NCBI RefSeq assembly: GCF_030445035.2 | Contig: NC_080676.1 | Span: 16,654,940 to 16,718,939 of the forward strand | Direction: 5' to 3' | DNA from: Dasypus novemcinctus | Taxonomy: Eukaryota; Chordata; Mammalia; Cingulata; Dasypodidae | Length of the DNA stretch: 64,000 nt | Shown: in pieces, positions 28,380 to 40,556 of the stretch | Layout of the letters: each line of letters begins with the position of its first letter | How positions within the stretch are numbered: the stretch's first letter is position 1 | Made by a program: the position numbers and the translations under genes | Notes under the pieces: model-generated | Databases searched by the model: none | Told to the model about the DNA's origin: nothing | Seen by the model: only the letters and a program-made list of their open reading frames with translations

Positions 28380-29476
28380 GAAAGGGAAGGCAGGCTGGCC
28401 ACAAAGACCCCGGGCTGGAGCGCTGCGACTGAACCTGCTGTCCCCTGGCCTCAGGCATGAGGCAGGGGTCGGAGACGCCGCTGTGGCAGGGAAGGGAGGC
28501 CGCTTAGAGGGTGCGGCGGCGCCCGCGGGGTTTGCCAAGCGACTTGGGAGAAGTGTCATTTAATCTAACAATAAAAGCCCTAACTTCAACCAAAGTACCC
28601 GCAGAACATACTTTGCTTCTCTTTTCCCTATACCAGAGCCTACTAACTGCTCTCAATTGGAGAGGGGGAGAAACTCGCTTCTGCCCAATGTCCCAGCTCC
28701 TCTCAAGGTGGCAGGGGCAGAACGGATCGAAATAGTCTTCTTGCCCTGCGCGCAGGCAGCCTTCGGACGGCTGCCGTCCTGCGGCCGCTGTGCTGGGGAG
28801 AGGGTCGCCGCGGCGCTGGCACTTTGCCCCATCTGAGCGCTCGTTTCCGCCGGCGGCTTTCGCTGGGGCTGAGAAGCACCCGGAGGGCCGCGCAGGGGCG
28901 GTCCCCGGGATCCGCTTTCTTTCCAAGCGAAAACGGACGCCAAGCACTTTTCACTTCAACTCTTTGCTCCGGGAGCCTCTGCCTCCACTGTCCTCTTTCC
29001 CCCGGGCGTACATGAAAAGATGTCAAATCAAACGAGAAAGGAATTTACTGTCCTGAGAATAGGTTAGGTTGAAAAATACGGAATTTAAGGAAGGAAATAA
29101 TTTCCAAGAACCCACGTTGGGGGAATCCACAGGCCCAGGAGAGCCAATGCGGTTGTTCCAGACCTCGTTCCAGTAGACTCCGTTGTCGAGCGCCGGCTGG
29201 GCGGGCTCCCCAAACGGGCGGCCTCAGCCCTCTGGAGGAGGGCAACTGCGTGGAAGGGGGGGCGGGGGACGCTTCTCAGGATGAAAGCGGCCGAGGCCCC
29301 CTTTGGAAAATCCGACCTTTCCATAATCTTGAGAGCCCCTTAGGTCTGGGAGCGTCGCAGTAGCTGGGCTAAGGTTGGGAAAGGTAGAAAAGTTTGGGGG
29401 AGGGCTGGGAGAGGAAAGATGGAGACCAGCAACTTTGAGATCGCGTTGCTCTTCCCCCCTTGGGGGCAGGTGCCAG

Positions 29477-29494
29477 CCCCCCCCCCCCCCCCCC
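29477..29494 (+). repeat. Homopolymer of 18 C
   Basis: An uninterrupted run of 18 cytosines. Its length is likely polymorphic and error-prone in assembly. Confidence 0.9.
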
Positions 29495-29948
29495 AGGTTG
29501 CGATCTCCAGCGACACGCGCGCAGGCGAGAACCTCCCCGGGCCCGGGACCACCAACTCCAGGGTGCATCACGTTGAGGTCGAAACGGTGGGTCTGGGTGT
29601 GTTTTTTTTTTTGAAGGTCCACATTTCTGGAGTCAGTGGAAACAATATGACGTTGGCTCGTGAGTGGAAGGAAGAAAGGACTCGCCGCCGGCCGACTTGC
29701 CCTGCGTTTGCCTCTGGCCCCTTGCGCAGACCTCCCCCCACCCGCTTAGCCCCGGCCGCTTACGCAGGGTTTGGGTCTCCAGGCGCGGCGGCTTAACCGA
29801 CAGGACTTAACAGGCGGATTCGGGGAACACCCCTTGCGCACCTTCTGGGGGTTCGTCCCGCGCTGCCCGGGACTCCCTGCCCGCACTCCCCGCAGCCCTC
29901 GGCCCAGACCCCCGGGGCGGCTCGGGCTCTGACGCGGGCCGGGGCCGC

Positions 29949-29956
29949 TGACGTCA
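29949..29956. promoter_or_regulatory. Perfect CRE palindrome
   Basis: TGACGTCA is the full palindromic CREB/ATF site, inside a CpG island where methylation-sensitive CREB binding is plausible. Confidence 0.5.
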
Positions 29957-30040
29957 GGGGCTCCGGGAGGCTGCCCCGAGCCCCGGCCCGGCGCCGGGCG
30001 CCTGCCTCAGTAATTACCGGGCACTAATTGTTGCAAAGAA

Positions 30041-33000
30041 AGCGGTAAGCTCTTAAGGCAGCGGCTGATATAGGTGTCTTTTTTTTTTTCTTTTGGGGGG
30101 CGGGGGGGAGGAGCGGGAAAGTAAAAAGAGGAATGGGATGAGAAACAGCGATTCGGTTCCCAAGGCCCCGTTAGCAGCCTCGGACTTTCCTCTCTCCAGG
30201 TCTGGCCCCTGGGTCCACTTCGGGAGGTTGTGGGTCCCTCACTTTGTACCTGGTTTGGGGGAATTCTTGGTGTCCGTGTGGGAATCGCGTCACCACAACT
30301 TTCCTGTAGATTTAAGCAGGAGTTGATAAATTGTCTCTAGCAGCGGGTTGGGGGTGGGGGGTGCAGTGTTGTTGCCAAAAACTGGGTCTCCTGTGTTCAC
30401 ATCACCCTTTCGGTTTGCTCAGATCCTTAGCAGCGAGATCTGATATAATTATTGTGGTTATCCAGTAAACAAGGGGAAAAAAAGACCTCACACCAATAGG
30501 ACCAAGATAAATGAACAGTGTAATGCGGCATCAGGAATGAAGCTTTTCATTGCTGACATGAAAAGCAGTTTCCTTTTGTTTAAAGGAATGTATACTTACA
30601 ATATTTGGCTTAAGACAGAATTTCCAGCAGCAATAACTTCTTCAATATCATACCAGTTTTTGGTTCTTGTTCTAATACATCTTTAAAAACCTTTTTCTGA
30701 GGACTACTGCCATGTAGATAGAGGACAGGGCAGGGGCATTGTGAGGCGAATTCTTTTTTTATACTTTTCCCTGCGAAAGAAAAAAGAGCACAACATGCCA
30801 CTCATAACGGAATTCTACAGGTGATCGTGATGTGATTTGCTGGAAGAAGAACAATATCAACTTAGAATGAAGCTAGGAACTCATTTAAATCACAGACAAT
30901 TTTTGTATAAGTGGAAACACTCAATTCACAAATTCAATCGTCTTGAATATTATCTTTCTGTCATAACTAATTTCCTTGAAATTAGCTAATTGAATTAAAA
31001 ACCCATTTGGAAGGCCCTATATATAAAAAATAAAACCTTACAGGTATAACCGTGTGTTCTCAGTAAATGGCAGTTTTCAAAAATAAAAAGTATCTTCAGA
31101 CATGTGGATGTAACATCAGTACCTACCCAGGCAGAATAAAAAGCCTCTCTACTCATTCATATCTGTAGGACTTACAAATATCCAGAAAATTACTTTAAAA
31201 TACCAATAATTTGTTTAGTGTTTCAAAAATGGGAAAACAACTGATTGAATTTAAAATTTCTCTTGGAACATGTGGAACCCGGAAGATTGCTTTTGATTCA
31301 GAACTGTGGTGCCGACCATTTCTTCCCCCCTGAAATTAGTAATTTATTTTTGACCAATAATTATATGGTAAACATTTAACACATATGCAATGGTTTCTCC
31401 AAAGTGTGGTAATTATTTTGTAAAATTGAATAAAAATGATGCTCACTCTCATATACAGTGCAAGCATATTTGTAATATTTAAGTCCTTATGAAGGAGAAT
31501 TTTAGGAAATTTAAATGGCCATACCAAAAAATATACAAAATACCTCAAACATGCAGGGGTAAATTTTTTGGAGAATTGTGTGTTATAAGTATTAGGAAAA
31601 AATGTGTTCCTTTATGCAATAGGAAAAATGGAAAGAAACCTCATTTAGGGCAAATGAAAGCAAGTAAACAAAGGTCCAAAGTCCAAATTTGTTATTTCCT
31701 TCTTCAATGATTGGTACCTATTTTTGTGGCATGTAATACCTACGCTTTCTTTTAAAGTGTGTGCTAACTGGGTTGAAAAAATATTTGGAGTCGAAGACGA
31801 CAGTTCATCAGCATTCAATAACTTCATTGCTGCATTTCTATTTTATGTACTACTTCTTTTATGTACTATAAATCTTTCCAGAGAGCCTTGCTATTTTTGG
31901 AATTTATGGGTCTAAGATAAATTTCAGACTATGAGTATAACACTGTGGCTGAGAAAAACCCCAGGATACTCACCACATTAAAACAATCAACTAATTCTCT
32001 TATGGTTCTTGAATCAATAAATATTTACAGATTTAAGGCAATAATTGAAGTAGCAAAATGTTCATGGTCATTATGTATATGTATGTATATGTTTGTATGC
32101 CTTCAAATATGTGATTTGTACAAGTTAGAAAATACTCTGTGGGAGTTATATGATTTTAGGAGTTACCTCAGTCATGATTTCACTCTAAGCTCTGGGAAAG
32201 TCAGTGTTTTCCTTGGCTCTTAGCTTTTTCACTTGTGAAATTCAGTGCCACGGCAAAGAGGCTTACTAAAGTTTTACAGGGTTGTAAAAGCTGTGATTTG
32301 GCTTACTCTTGTTTATGAATTAAAACAAAAACTTTTAAAGGTAAAACTTTATTTGGAAAAAATTTTAAGACAGGAAAATCTGCTTAATTGATTTGGATGT
32401 AAATGCAAGTGACTAGCAATTCGTATTGTAAAGCACATTGTTAAGGTCTCTCTTTTCTGAGAATTCTGTTTCAGAAATATGCACCCTGTTAAACAAGAGA
32501 GCCTACAGAAAATCTATCTTTCCTTTTTTTTTTTTTTAGTTTGGAAATGAAATAAATTGTTTTTCTAGAGTTTTGCTTATGTGGATTATAAACCCCCATT
32601 TTTTTAAACCGGGGGGAGGGGACACTATTAAAGTCAATTTTTCAAAGGCATGCATTTGGAAGAGTGACTTTCTCTGGCCTTATGTAAACAGATGTAGAAT
32701 ATGTTTGCTTTATGTGTTAATTCACAGAAAGTGATACAAATCCCACTGTGTATAGTAACAAAAATAAGAGGAAAATGTAACAACTCCCTGCACCCTCTCA
32801 TTGCTGGAGCAGCATAAAGAAGGAAACATACTCAGCAGCAGATCATTCAATCTACAGGTTCTGCAGCTGTTGCCTGACACACACCAACTGACCACACCTG
32901 ACTGGAACAACTAATTGATTAATTCATTAATCAGTAAAACAACCTCTAAAGACAATTTTGGTCATTGTGGTGGAGACTATGGACATTTCAAGAAAAAATT

Positions 33001-34180
33001 CCAAATGGTTTTTACTTTCCAGAAATACAATAGGAGAGATATGGAGAGTTAAACAAAATAAGAGGTAAAATATGGTATTGGCCATTAGGAGGTATAAACA
33101 AAATTTAATTGAAGGATTTTAACTTTTTGATTATCTTTAGTAGGAAGTAGAGGCCTGAAAATATAAATGCTCTTTTTAATCCAAACAAAATACATCATAT
33201 ATATATATTTTGTCTTGCTCCTTCCTTCTCCCCCTTTCCCCTCTCCCTTCCTCTCCCCTCCTCCTCCTTCTTCTCTACTCTGACCATTGCTCTAGAGCCT
33301 ACGGAAATATGAAATTTTCCAAAGGCCTTTCTTGGAGTGGTGGTAGGAGTGCTGTGAGCTTGCAGCCTGAATCCTCACCAGGTCTTTGTCTTAGGGGGCA
33401 GTTTTGTCTGAGTGCCCATTTGCAGTCAGCTAGCCCGGGCTCCCATGGATGGGCTTAGGCTCTGTGAGCACTGGGGACTGGGACTGGTCAGAGCTTTTCA
33501 GCTCCCAGGGTATCTATTTTTATATTTGAAAAGGGTCAGACCACGCAGAGACCAGGTTCTGACAATTCAGGCATGGATTGGTCACCAGGCCATTTACACT
33601 TTTCAGAATTGTACAGACTTTCTCTCCTATTACTTGTTTGTTCTACATGTAGATTCCCTTTTTGCTAACAAAGTTTCTTCTTCTTTTTATTATCGTTTGT
33701 TCATTTTATTCGGTTTTTATACTTAATGTCAAAGTATCAGCATACTAATTTTTTCATGAATTTTTGATATGTTCTGAAATATTAAGCCATGTTTTTCCTT
33801 TCCCTGCGGCTGACTTGATGCCCTGACAATATTTTCTAAGGAAATTTTATGTCTTCTTTATTATATCTGATAGTCACCACATGAAACCGAGGAATAATTC
33901 ATGTTCTTTGAAAGTGGTTGCATTCAAGGTCTTTAAAAAACTCTAAGTAAAACTAACCTACAACTAATTAAAGAAGTAGAAATAGCCAGTTGGTTTATAT
34001 ATTATTCAGATTTCTGTTTTTTTGTTTCTTGTTTGTTGCTTTCTTTGGTCAACCCGAGAGTGGTCTAACTCAGACCAATCTGTTTGGCACTTGTTAGCTG
34101 TTTGGGTAAAAAGATTTGGGCGGGAGGCTTTGCAAAGTATGTTTTAGGATTTTGTGTGTGCTTTGTCATTTTCATGAAGT
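30041..34180. other. Gene-free AT-rich sequence
   Basis: No coding gene is recognised. Open frames are short. A pyrimidine-rich tract occurs at 33218-33275 and a short TA repeat at 33198-33209. Clear interspersed repeats are not evident until after about 34.2 kb. Confidence 0.5.
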
Positions 34181-34189
34181 TCCCATCCT

Positions 34190-34400
34190 CCTTATAAAAA
34201 GTTTTTATTCTGAACAATTTCAAATATATATGAAAGTAGAGGGAATACTTTAATAAACTTTCATCATCTAATTTCTGGGCTTATCAACTCATGGCCAATC
34301 TTGTTTGTTTATACTTCCACCTACAACTCTCCCCGAGGACTTTCTAGAAGCATATCTGAGATATCATGCTATTGTAATATGTAAATATTTACTATTGGAC
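34190..34400 (-). mobile_element. Old L1 3'-end fragment (antisense)
   Basis: The plus strand reads like the antisense of an old mammalian L1 3' end: it passes through AACAATTTCAAATATATATGAAAG and TCATGGCCAATCTTG and shares this layout with a fragment at about 51165-51940. The subfamily is uncertain. Confidence 0.45.
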
Positions 34401-34726
34401 TAATAGCAATATCTGCTACGAAGTAGAGTGGTTTTTGAAAGGCAACTTTTTAAACATTTTAACATTTTAACATTTGGATCATTATTTTCACTACTTTCAA
34501 CAGAGTTCTGCCTCTGACACCAGAGCCGTTATTAGTCTCTGGAATCAAGGTGCTCCGTAGTTCTCAAGAGAAATTAAATGATTTAGTTGATTGTCATCAT
34601 AATCAATGAAGATAGAAGCTTCAAGTGTGGAATCTGACAATATTCGAATCCAGTACTCATAATGTGAATCAGAATAATTCATTTGAAAGTTTCTGAGTTT
34701 GAGAAGACGTGATGACTAGGAATATC

Positions 34727-34822
34727 CTTTTTTTTTTTTTCCTTAAGGAGGTACCGGAGATTGAACCCAGGACCTTGTACATGGGAAGCAGGTACTCAAC
34801 CACTGAGCTACATCCTCTCCTT
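34727..34822 (-). mobile_element. Short tRNA-derived SINE with target-site duplication
   Basis: Read on the minus strand, the element starts GGAGAGGATGTAGCTCAGTGG (A box) and has a B-box-like GGTTCAATCTCC, followed by a poly(A) tail (T run on the plus strand). The target-site duplication TAGGAATATC flanks it at 34717-34726 and 34823-34832. It is about 96 bp, tRNA-like only, and older in type than the 400-bp copies in this window. Confidence 0.75.
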
Positions 34823-34832
34823 TAGGAATATC

Positions 34833-36384
34833 TTTAATGAAAAAAAAAATCATGAGCTTGAACGGCTATGGAAAAATCATTGTACTTGAAAAACCTGTCA
34901 GTAGAAACACTCAGCTCTCAACTTCAAATCACCCTGGGAAACCCTCCAAGGAGCAATAAAATAATATACATAAATTCATGTACTGTAACTTAACTGTAAT
35001 ATTTTCTTATCTCATTAAACTATCTCATGTAATATCTTATATGCTATGGTTATTTTTAGGAAGAATAGTTAACTTTTAGAGACCTGTGCCAAACTATGGA
35101 TGAAATGATATGATGTTCAGAATTTGCTTCAAAATAAACTTGGGCAAGGTGGAGTGAGTATAAGATGAACCACAATTTTCATTGCTGAGTGATGGGTCCT
35201 TGAGGTACATGATCATATCCTCTCTACATATATTTTTGAATTTTTTCTTAATAAAAAGTTTATAAATGAGATAAAAAGAACAATTTTACCAGTGTCTACG
35301 TAGCTCTCTGTCTATGACCAGAGAAACCATAAAGTCAACATGAAAGTATTTGGGCTTTAAAACTAGAAAAGTGGAATTTCATTTTCACTGTTTACTTATG
35401 TGTGTAATTGTTCTATCTAATGACTCTCTCTTATCCTTGATTTTCACATGTATAAAAATATTCACTAATATGTTTCCAGGCACCTCTTACAAATTATATA
35501 TCACTAACACCCTGCAAACAAAAATATTGGTTAATAATTTAAACTTGCCATCTAATTGTTCTGACATCTGTGGAAAGAACTAGTTATTATGGTCAACGGT
35601 CAACTTGTAGGGTTTTGTGTCTTGATTATGACAAAAACTTCCTCAGTATGTTGAAAAAAATAATGATAGTCACAGATCTGAAAATGAGGCCATTGCTGTA
35701 GCATACTGCTAGGCCATCCACAGTCCTGGTAGTGGACTTGGACTCTGAGGTTCAAGGTTAAGTCTTGCCTGGTTGTGCCTTCTTCCGTAACATATCTGCC
35801 GTTCCGAATCCATTTCTGGGCCTTTCAGCTAGAGGTAGCAAATACATCAGCGTCCTCAGCTGTAATCCATCATAGGGTTTGGGATTAAATCATGGTTTTC
35901 AAACTTGAGGTTTCATGATGGGACTTTATTTTTAGCTTATGATGCACTTCCTCATTTCCTAAACAGGTCTGAAAAATTAGGAATGAGAACAAGTGAACCC
36001 TTCAAAGTGGCAATATTTCTTACTCCCCCCCAACGAGGCCTGCTCACAGATTGGAATTCTGTCTTAGTTTTCTTCCCTGCGCTGTGCCAAGTTTTCCTGC
36101 CTGGGACCCAAATATCCTCAAGGGTATGAACAAGTTGAGATCCCAGAATGATGCTAGCACATTAGAAGCATCCTAGTTCTTTCCTCCCTGGTGCCACACA
36201 TCAGAAGAATTGATGAGATGCGGTTCTTCTGACAGCATGCAGAAATTAGGGCTCTCCTTATCATTGTCTCTTGCCTGCTGTAACAGATTGCTGGTATCAA
36301 ACTGTTGTCTGCACATGCCAAGCTTTGGAAATTGTGCATTAGGTTTCTCTAGCCCAAACTTTGCAGGGTGAGCTTTCTCGGGAC
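34833..36384. other. Unclassified intergenic sequence
   Basis: AT-rich sequence without a recognised gene or repeat. One 77-codon open frame at 35350-35583 shows no family signature. Confidence 0.4.
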
Positions 36385-36745
36385 CAGAGTTTCTCAAAGT
36401 ACTTGCATCAGAATCATCTGCGAGGGTTAAAATTTCAGATTCCTGGTCTTCACTAAGGCTCTAATGCAGGGGTTCTTCATCTTTTTTCTTCCACAGACCC
36501 CTTTGCCAGTCAGGTGAAAACCATGGACCCCGTACAAAGTCCATGCTGTGCTGCATATTATTTAATACATATATCACACCCGCACTAACACATCCCCACA
36601 AGAATAATGTCTTTTTGAATTGCAATTCAAGCTCACGCGCGCCTTGTTAGAACCCCTGGTCTAATGCATCAGACTGTCCTGGTTAGAGGTGGTGATCGGG
36701 AATATGCATTTTTAACAAAGTGTAGTTTGAAAATACATCATTGAC
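36385..36745 (-). mobile_element. MER5-like hAT remnant, split by a second hAT insertion
   Basis: The left part contains TTTCTCAAAGTACTTGCATCAGAATCATCTG and the right part GAATATGCATTTTTAACAAAGTGTAG. Both resemble MER5-type nonautonomous hAT elements, and the right end is close to the complementary terminus (TTTGAAAATAC). The two parts are separated by the element at 36467-36658. The strand is uncertain. Confidence 0.55.
36467..36658. mobile_element. MER1-type hAT element nested in a MER5-like element
   Basis: The 192-bp element has a perfect 10-bp terminal inverted repeat, CAGGGGTTCT at the left and AGAACCCCTG at the right. It is flanked by an 8-bp duplication, CTCTAATG (36459-36466) and GTCTAATG (36659-36666), with one mismatch, the length expected for hAT transposition. 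The interior has the CATGGACCCC blocks of MER1-type elements. Confidence 0.75.
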
Positions 36746-37424
36746 CAGAGCCCTGAACTAGCCCCGGAGTGTGCCCTTGGACTTGGCTTTTCTTTGGCCC
36801 CAAGTTTTCTTTCCCTTCTCCCGCTTCTTGTGCTGTCATTGAAAACTGCCTGATGCCTGGGTTTCCTAGGGTGTGGACTTGTTAGAAATTCGGGGAAAAA
36901 ACTACACTGGATTTGTTCTTAACAACAAGTCCTCTTGTCCCAGACATACTACTTGTGTTACTCACTTTCCCTTTACAGCAACCCACCATCTTCTTCTTGA
37001 TCTAACGTGACAGTAAAAGTGATGTAATGGGCATTAAAATACCTTTAAAAAAGTTAAAAAGCACCTCATTAGTGTAATGCATTATTTAACAATCAGTTAA
37101 TGAACTTATAGTCTATTTGAGGGCACTGCTCAACTTGCCCCCTGAACATAGTACAAAGAAAATGAAGAACATTTTCATAAAGGGCAGAACATGCTTATAC
37201 AATGTCATAGGAAACAATTTGAAAACAGCATACCTGATTCATGTCCGAAATATATTATTTAGTGGTATGATTCTGAGCTCTCTGGGAGATACAGAGTAGC
37301 TATATGTTAATGTACCAACCATAGTATCTATTGATGTATCTATGACTCTATGCATTCAACTCTATCAAACAGGTACTAGCATCATCTCTGTGTTTATCTG
37401 TCTTTAAAGTGAATATGATGCAAA

Positions 37425-37560
37425 TAGAATGTAAGCTCCATGAGGGTGAGAACTTTTGTCTCTTTTGTTCTTTGATACATTTCCAGGGCCCAAACAGTCC
37501 ACTACATAATAGGTGCTTAATAAATATTTGTTGACTGACTGATTGAAGTTAATCAGAAAA
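37425..37560 (+). mobile_element. L2 LINE 3' end
   Basis: The segment reads through CTCCATGAGGGTGAGAAC, TTTCCAGGGCCCA and ATAGGTGCTTAATAAATATTTG, matching the L2 3' terminal consensus. It is heavily diverged, as expected for this ancient family. Confidence 0.7.
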
Positions 37561-37732
37561 GACTTCCAAAAGGCAGTGAGGATAAGGGAGATCTTGTAGG
37601 TGCTCATAGGTTGTTTGGGGGTGGATGAATGGGGTGAAGGACTGCAGGAATACAAGACAGACTTGGTTTTAATATGAATGCCTCTGTATTTGGCTGTTCC
37701 AGCCTATCTGCTATGGTCAACTCAGTAATTGA

Positions 37733-37770
37733 TGTGGGGTGGTTTTAATTGTGTGGGGTGGTTTTAATTG
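37733..37770 (+). repeat. Perfect 19-bp tandem duplication
   Basis: The unit TGTGGGGTGGTTTTAATTG occurs twice in direct tandem (37733-37751 and 37752-37770). Perfect identity suggests a recent replication slip or an assembly duplication. Confidence 0.85.
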
Positions 37771-38282
37771 TGATTTTCTGACCCAGAGGAGAAGTCCCCT
37801 TCCCCCTTAGATCTGAGACCTCTGTAAAGTGTGACTTATTAATTCTATTTGAGGAAGTAAGCATATGATGACTTTTTTGGGTTGGAAAATTTCTTCTTTT
37901 AGGAATTGTGTATCTGCATATACAAATACATCTGATAGTGACACACATTTGACAAGACTGAGTAGCTGTGGTTAAATTGTAGCAAAGTTTCCTTTGTGAT
38001 TTGATTTTCCAATCTGTATAAGGAAAGAGAGAAAAATTTTCTCTTAAGTAAGTATAGTCAGAGTCAAACCAGTTAATGCTCATAAGTCACTTGCACACAG
38101 CCAGGATTTTAAATACATCAAAATTAAAATTTGGCAATCATTTGATCTATGTCCTAGAGAACTTTTAATTATCAAGAAACTGTTTGTATATTATGGGAAC
38201 TAAGTTTGTTGCCAATATCCCAATACAGAAGAACAGAGAAAACACGTATCGACATCTATTTTAAAACAATAATTTTGATCCT

Positions 38283-38770
38283 TTCATTAATTCATTTATC
38301 AAACATGTATTGAATGCTTTCTATGTTCCATGCCATTTTTTTGGTTCTGAAGATACAGTGAACAGGTTACTGTTTCCTACAGAGTTTGCATTCTAGTGAG
38401 AGGAGGTTGACAACCATAAACATGGAAAATAGATATAAATATGGTAATTTCAGATAGTCGTAATATCTGTAATAAAACTAAATTAGGGTAATGAGATGGA
38501 CAGGGCCTAAGTTTGCAGAGGCTAAGTATAATGACGAGTGGTCTTTCTGAGGAGGTGACATTTAACTTAAATGATGTGCAGGAGACAACCACGAGAAGAA
38601 TAAGGTGGAGAGAATTCCAGCTGAGAAAAGAGAAGGCGTGCAGGCCCTGGAGGGGGCGCTGCTCGGCGTGTTGATGGACCCATTCATTCATTCCTGTAGC
38701 TCCAATATTTGTTGAGTTTGTATTTTGTGCCAGGTAAAACATGTTCTAGGGTGCTGGGTAATCGATTCAA
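38283..38770 (-). mobile_element. L2 LINE fragments (antisense)
   Basis: The plus strand reads AATTCATTTATCAAACATG, ATTGAATGCTTTCTATG and GAAGATACAGTGAACAGG. It continues through GAGGTGACATTTAACTTAAATGATG, the antisense of L2 ORF2 C-terminal and 3' regions. A second start of the same motif occurs near 38690 (ATTTGTTGAGTTTGTATTTTGTGCCAGG). Confidence 0.6.
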
Positions 38771-40556
38771 GCTCTCATGGAGATTATGCTTTAAATGGGG
38801 AAAAAAGAAAGAAACCAGAAAAATATCAGATAATGGGAAGTGAAGTGAAATTAAGTGGGAAAATCAATATGGAACAATGTGACAGAGACTCTGTGTGGTC
38901 ACCTTCACTTGAGGGCCAAGGAATGCCTTTCTGAACTAGAGGTCTTTAGAATTAGGAAGATGTCAGAATGAAGTTCACGTTTTTGTCACATACTACCTAT
39001 GAATATTCCAGATTATTGGTTGGGACCTAGTAAAAATATGCCTAGAATAATGTGAGAATCTTGTGGTGCTAACGTGTAACCCCAAATATTTCTCTTCTAC
39101 TCATGACTGCATATGGGAATGCAAGTAACTAAACATGTCCAAATTCTTAAAAACAGGAAACAAGTCATAAACTTAGATACTTGATTATCAGGTAGCAAAC
39201 TACATGCAACTCTCCTTACCAAGGTTACAGAATATTGAAGTTGAAAACAGTTGTTTTAGTCAAAGGAAAAATGTGGTAGAATTAAGGAATTTTGCTGAAT
39301 AAAGCATAGTTTTAATACCAATGAACCTCAAAATTAAGTAGTGAGGGCATGCAAATTAATATAGATTTGAATAATCATTCAAAAGCAAGAATCTGACTTG
39401 GTGTTAATCTTCTCATAATGTTTCATTTTCCCATTTAGAGAAGTTATAGGTTTCTAGAAAAATTATGTAAAAAATATAGCATTCCTGTATCACCTCCTCT
39501 CCCTATTATTAATACTTTGCATTAGTGTGATAATATTGTTACAATTGATAATAAGGTATTATAATTTTACTATTAACTGTAGTTCATAGTTTATATTAGG
39601 GCATGTTTTTATTGTCCATATACCATCCTATTATTAACACCTTGAATTAGTGTGGTATATTTGTTATAATTCATGAAAGAACATTTTTATAATTGTATTA
39701 TTAACTATAGTCCATCATTTACAATAGGGTTCACTGTGTCGTACAGTCCTAAAGTTTATCTTTTAATTTTTATTCTAGTAACATGATACAACCTAAAATT
39801 TACCTTTCAATTATATTCACATATATAGTTCAGTGCTATTAATTACACTCACAGTGTTGTGCTACTATCACCACCATCCATTCCAAGACTTTTGAATCAA
39901 CACAAATAGAAATTCTGTACAAATTAAGCATTAACTCATCATGCCTTATCCCCAACCCAGGCCCTAGTAACCTGTATTCTAGATTCTAACTCTATGAGTT
40001 TGCTTATTCTAATTACTTCATATGGTGAGATTGTACAATATTTGTCCTTTGGTGTATGGTTTATCTCACTAAACATAATGTTTGCAAAGTTCATGTTGTC
40101 TCATGAACTAAAACTTCATTCCTATTTATTGACTTATTTTATTTCTTTATTAGAGAAGCTGTGGGTTTATAGAACAATCATGCATAAAATACAGGATTCC
40201 TATATACCAACACCTTGCATTAGTGTGGAATACTTGTTACAATTGGGAGCATATTTTTATATTTGTACTATTACTTTAAGTTCATGGTTTAACTTAGGAG
40301 TCACTGTGTAGTATAGATGCATGGAGTTTTAAAAAATTTATTCTGGTAGCATATATACTATCTACATTTCCCCTTTTAATTATATTCAGTTATATAAAAC
40401 AGTGCTGTTAATCGCATTCACAACATTGTGCTGCTATCACCACCAACCAATACCAAAACATTTCCATTATTCAAAACAGAACCCTGCACATTTTAGACCT
40501 TAACTTCCCATTCCCTATCCTCACCCCATCCCCTGGTAACCTATATTCTAGATTCT

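Larger units (their letters stand above)
28380..30040. promoter_or_regulatory. CpG island without a recognised gene (island 2)
   Basis: A second CpG-rich block of about 1.6 kb. It includes a perfect CRE palindrome TGACGTCA (29949-29956) followed about 50 bp later by two homeodomain-like cores (AGTAATTACC and ACTAATTG, 30008-30031). It also includes an 18-base C run (29477-29494). No protein family is recognised in any frame. Confidence 0.55.
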
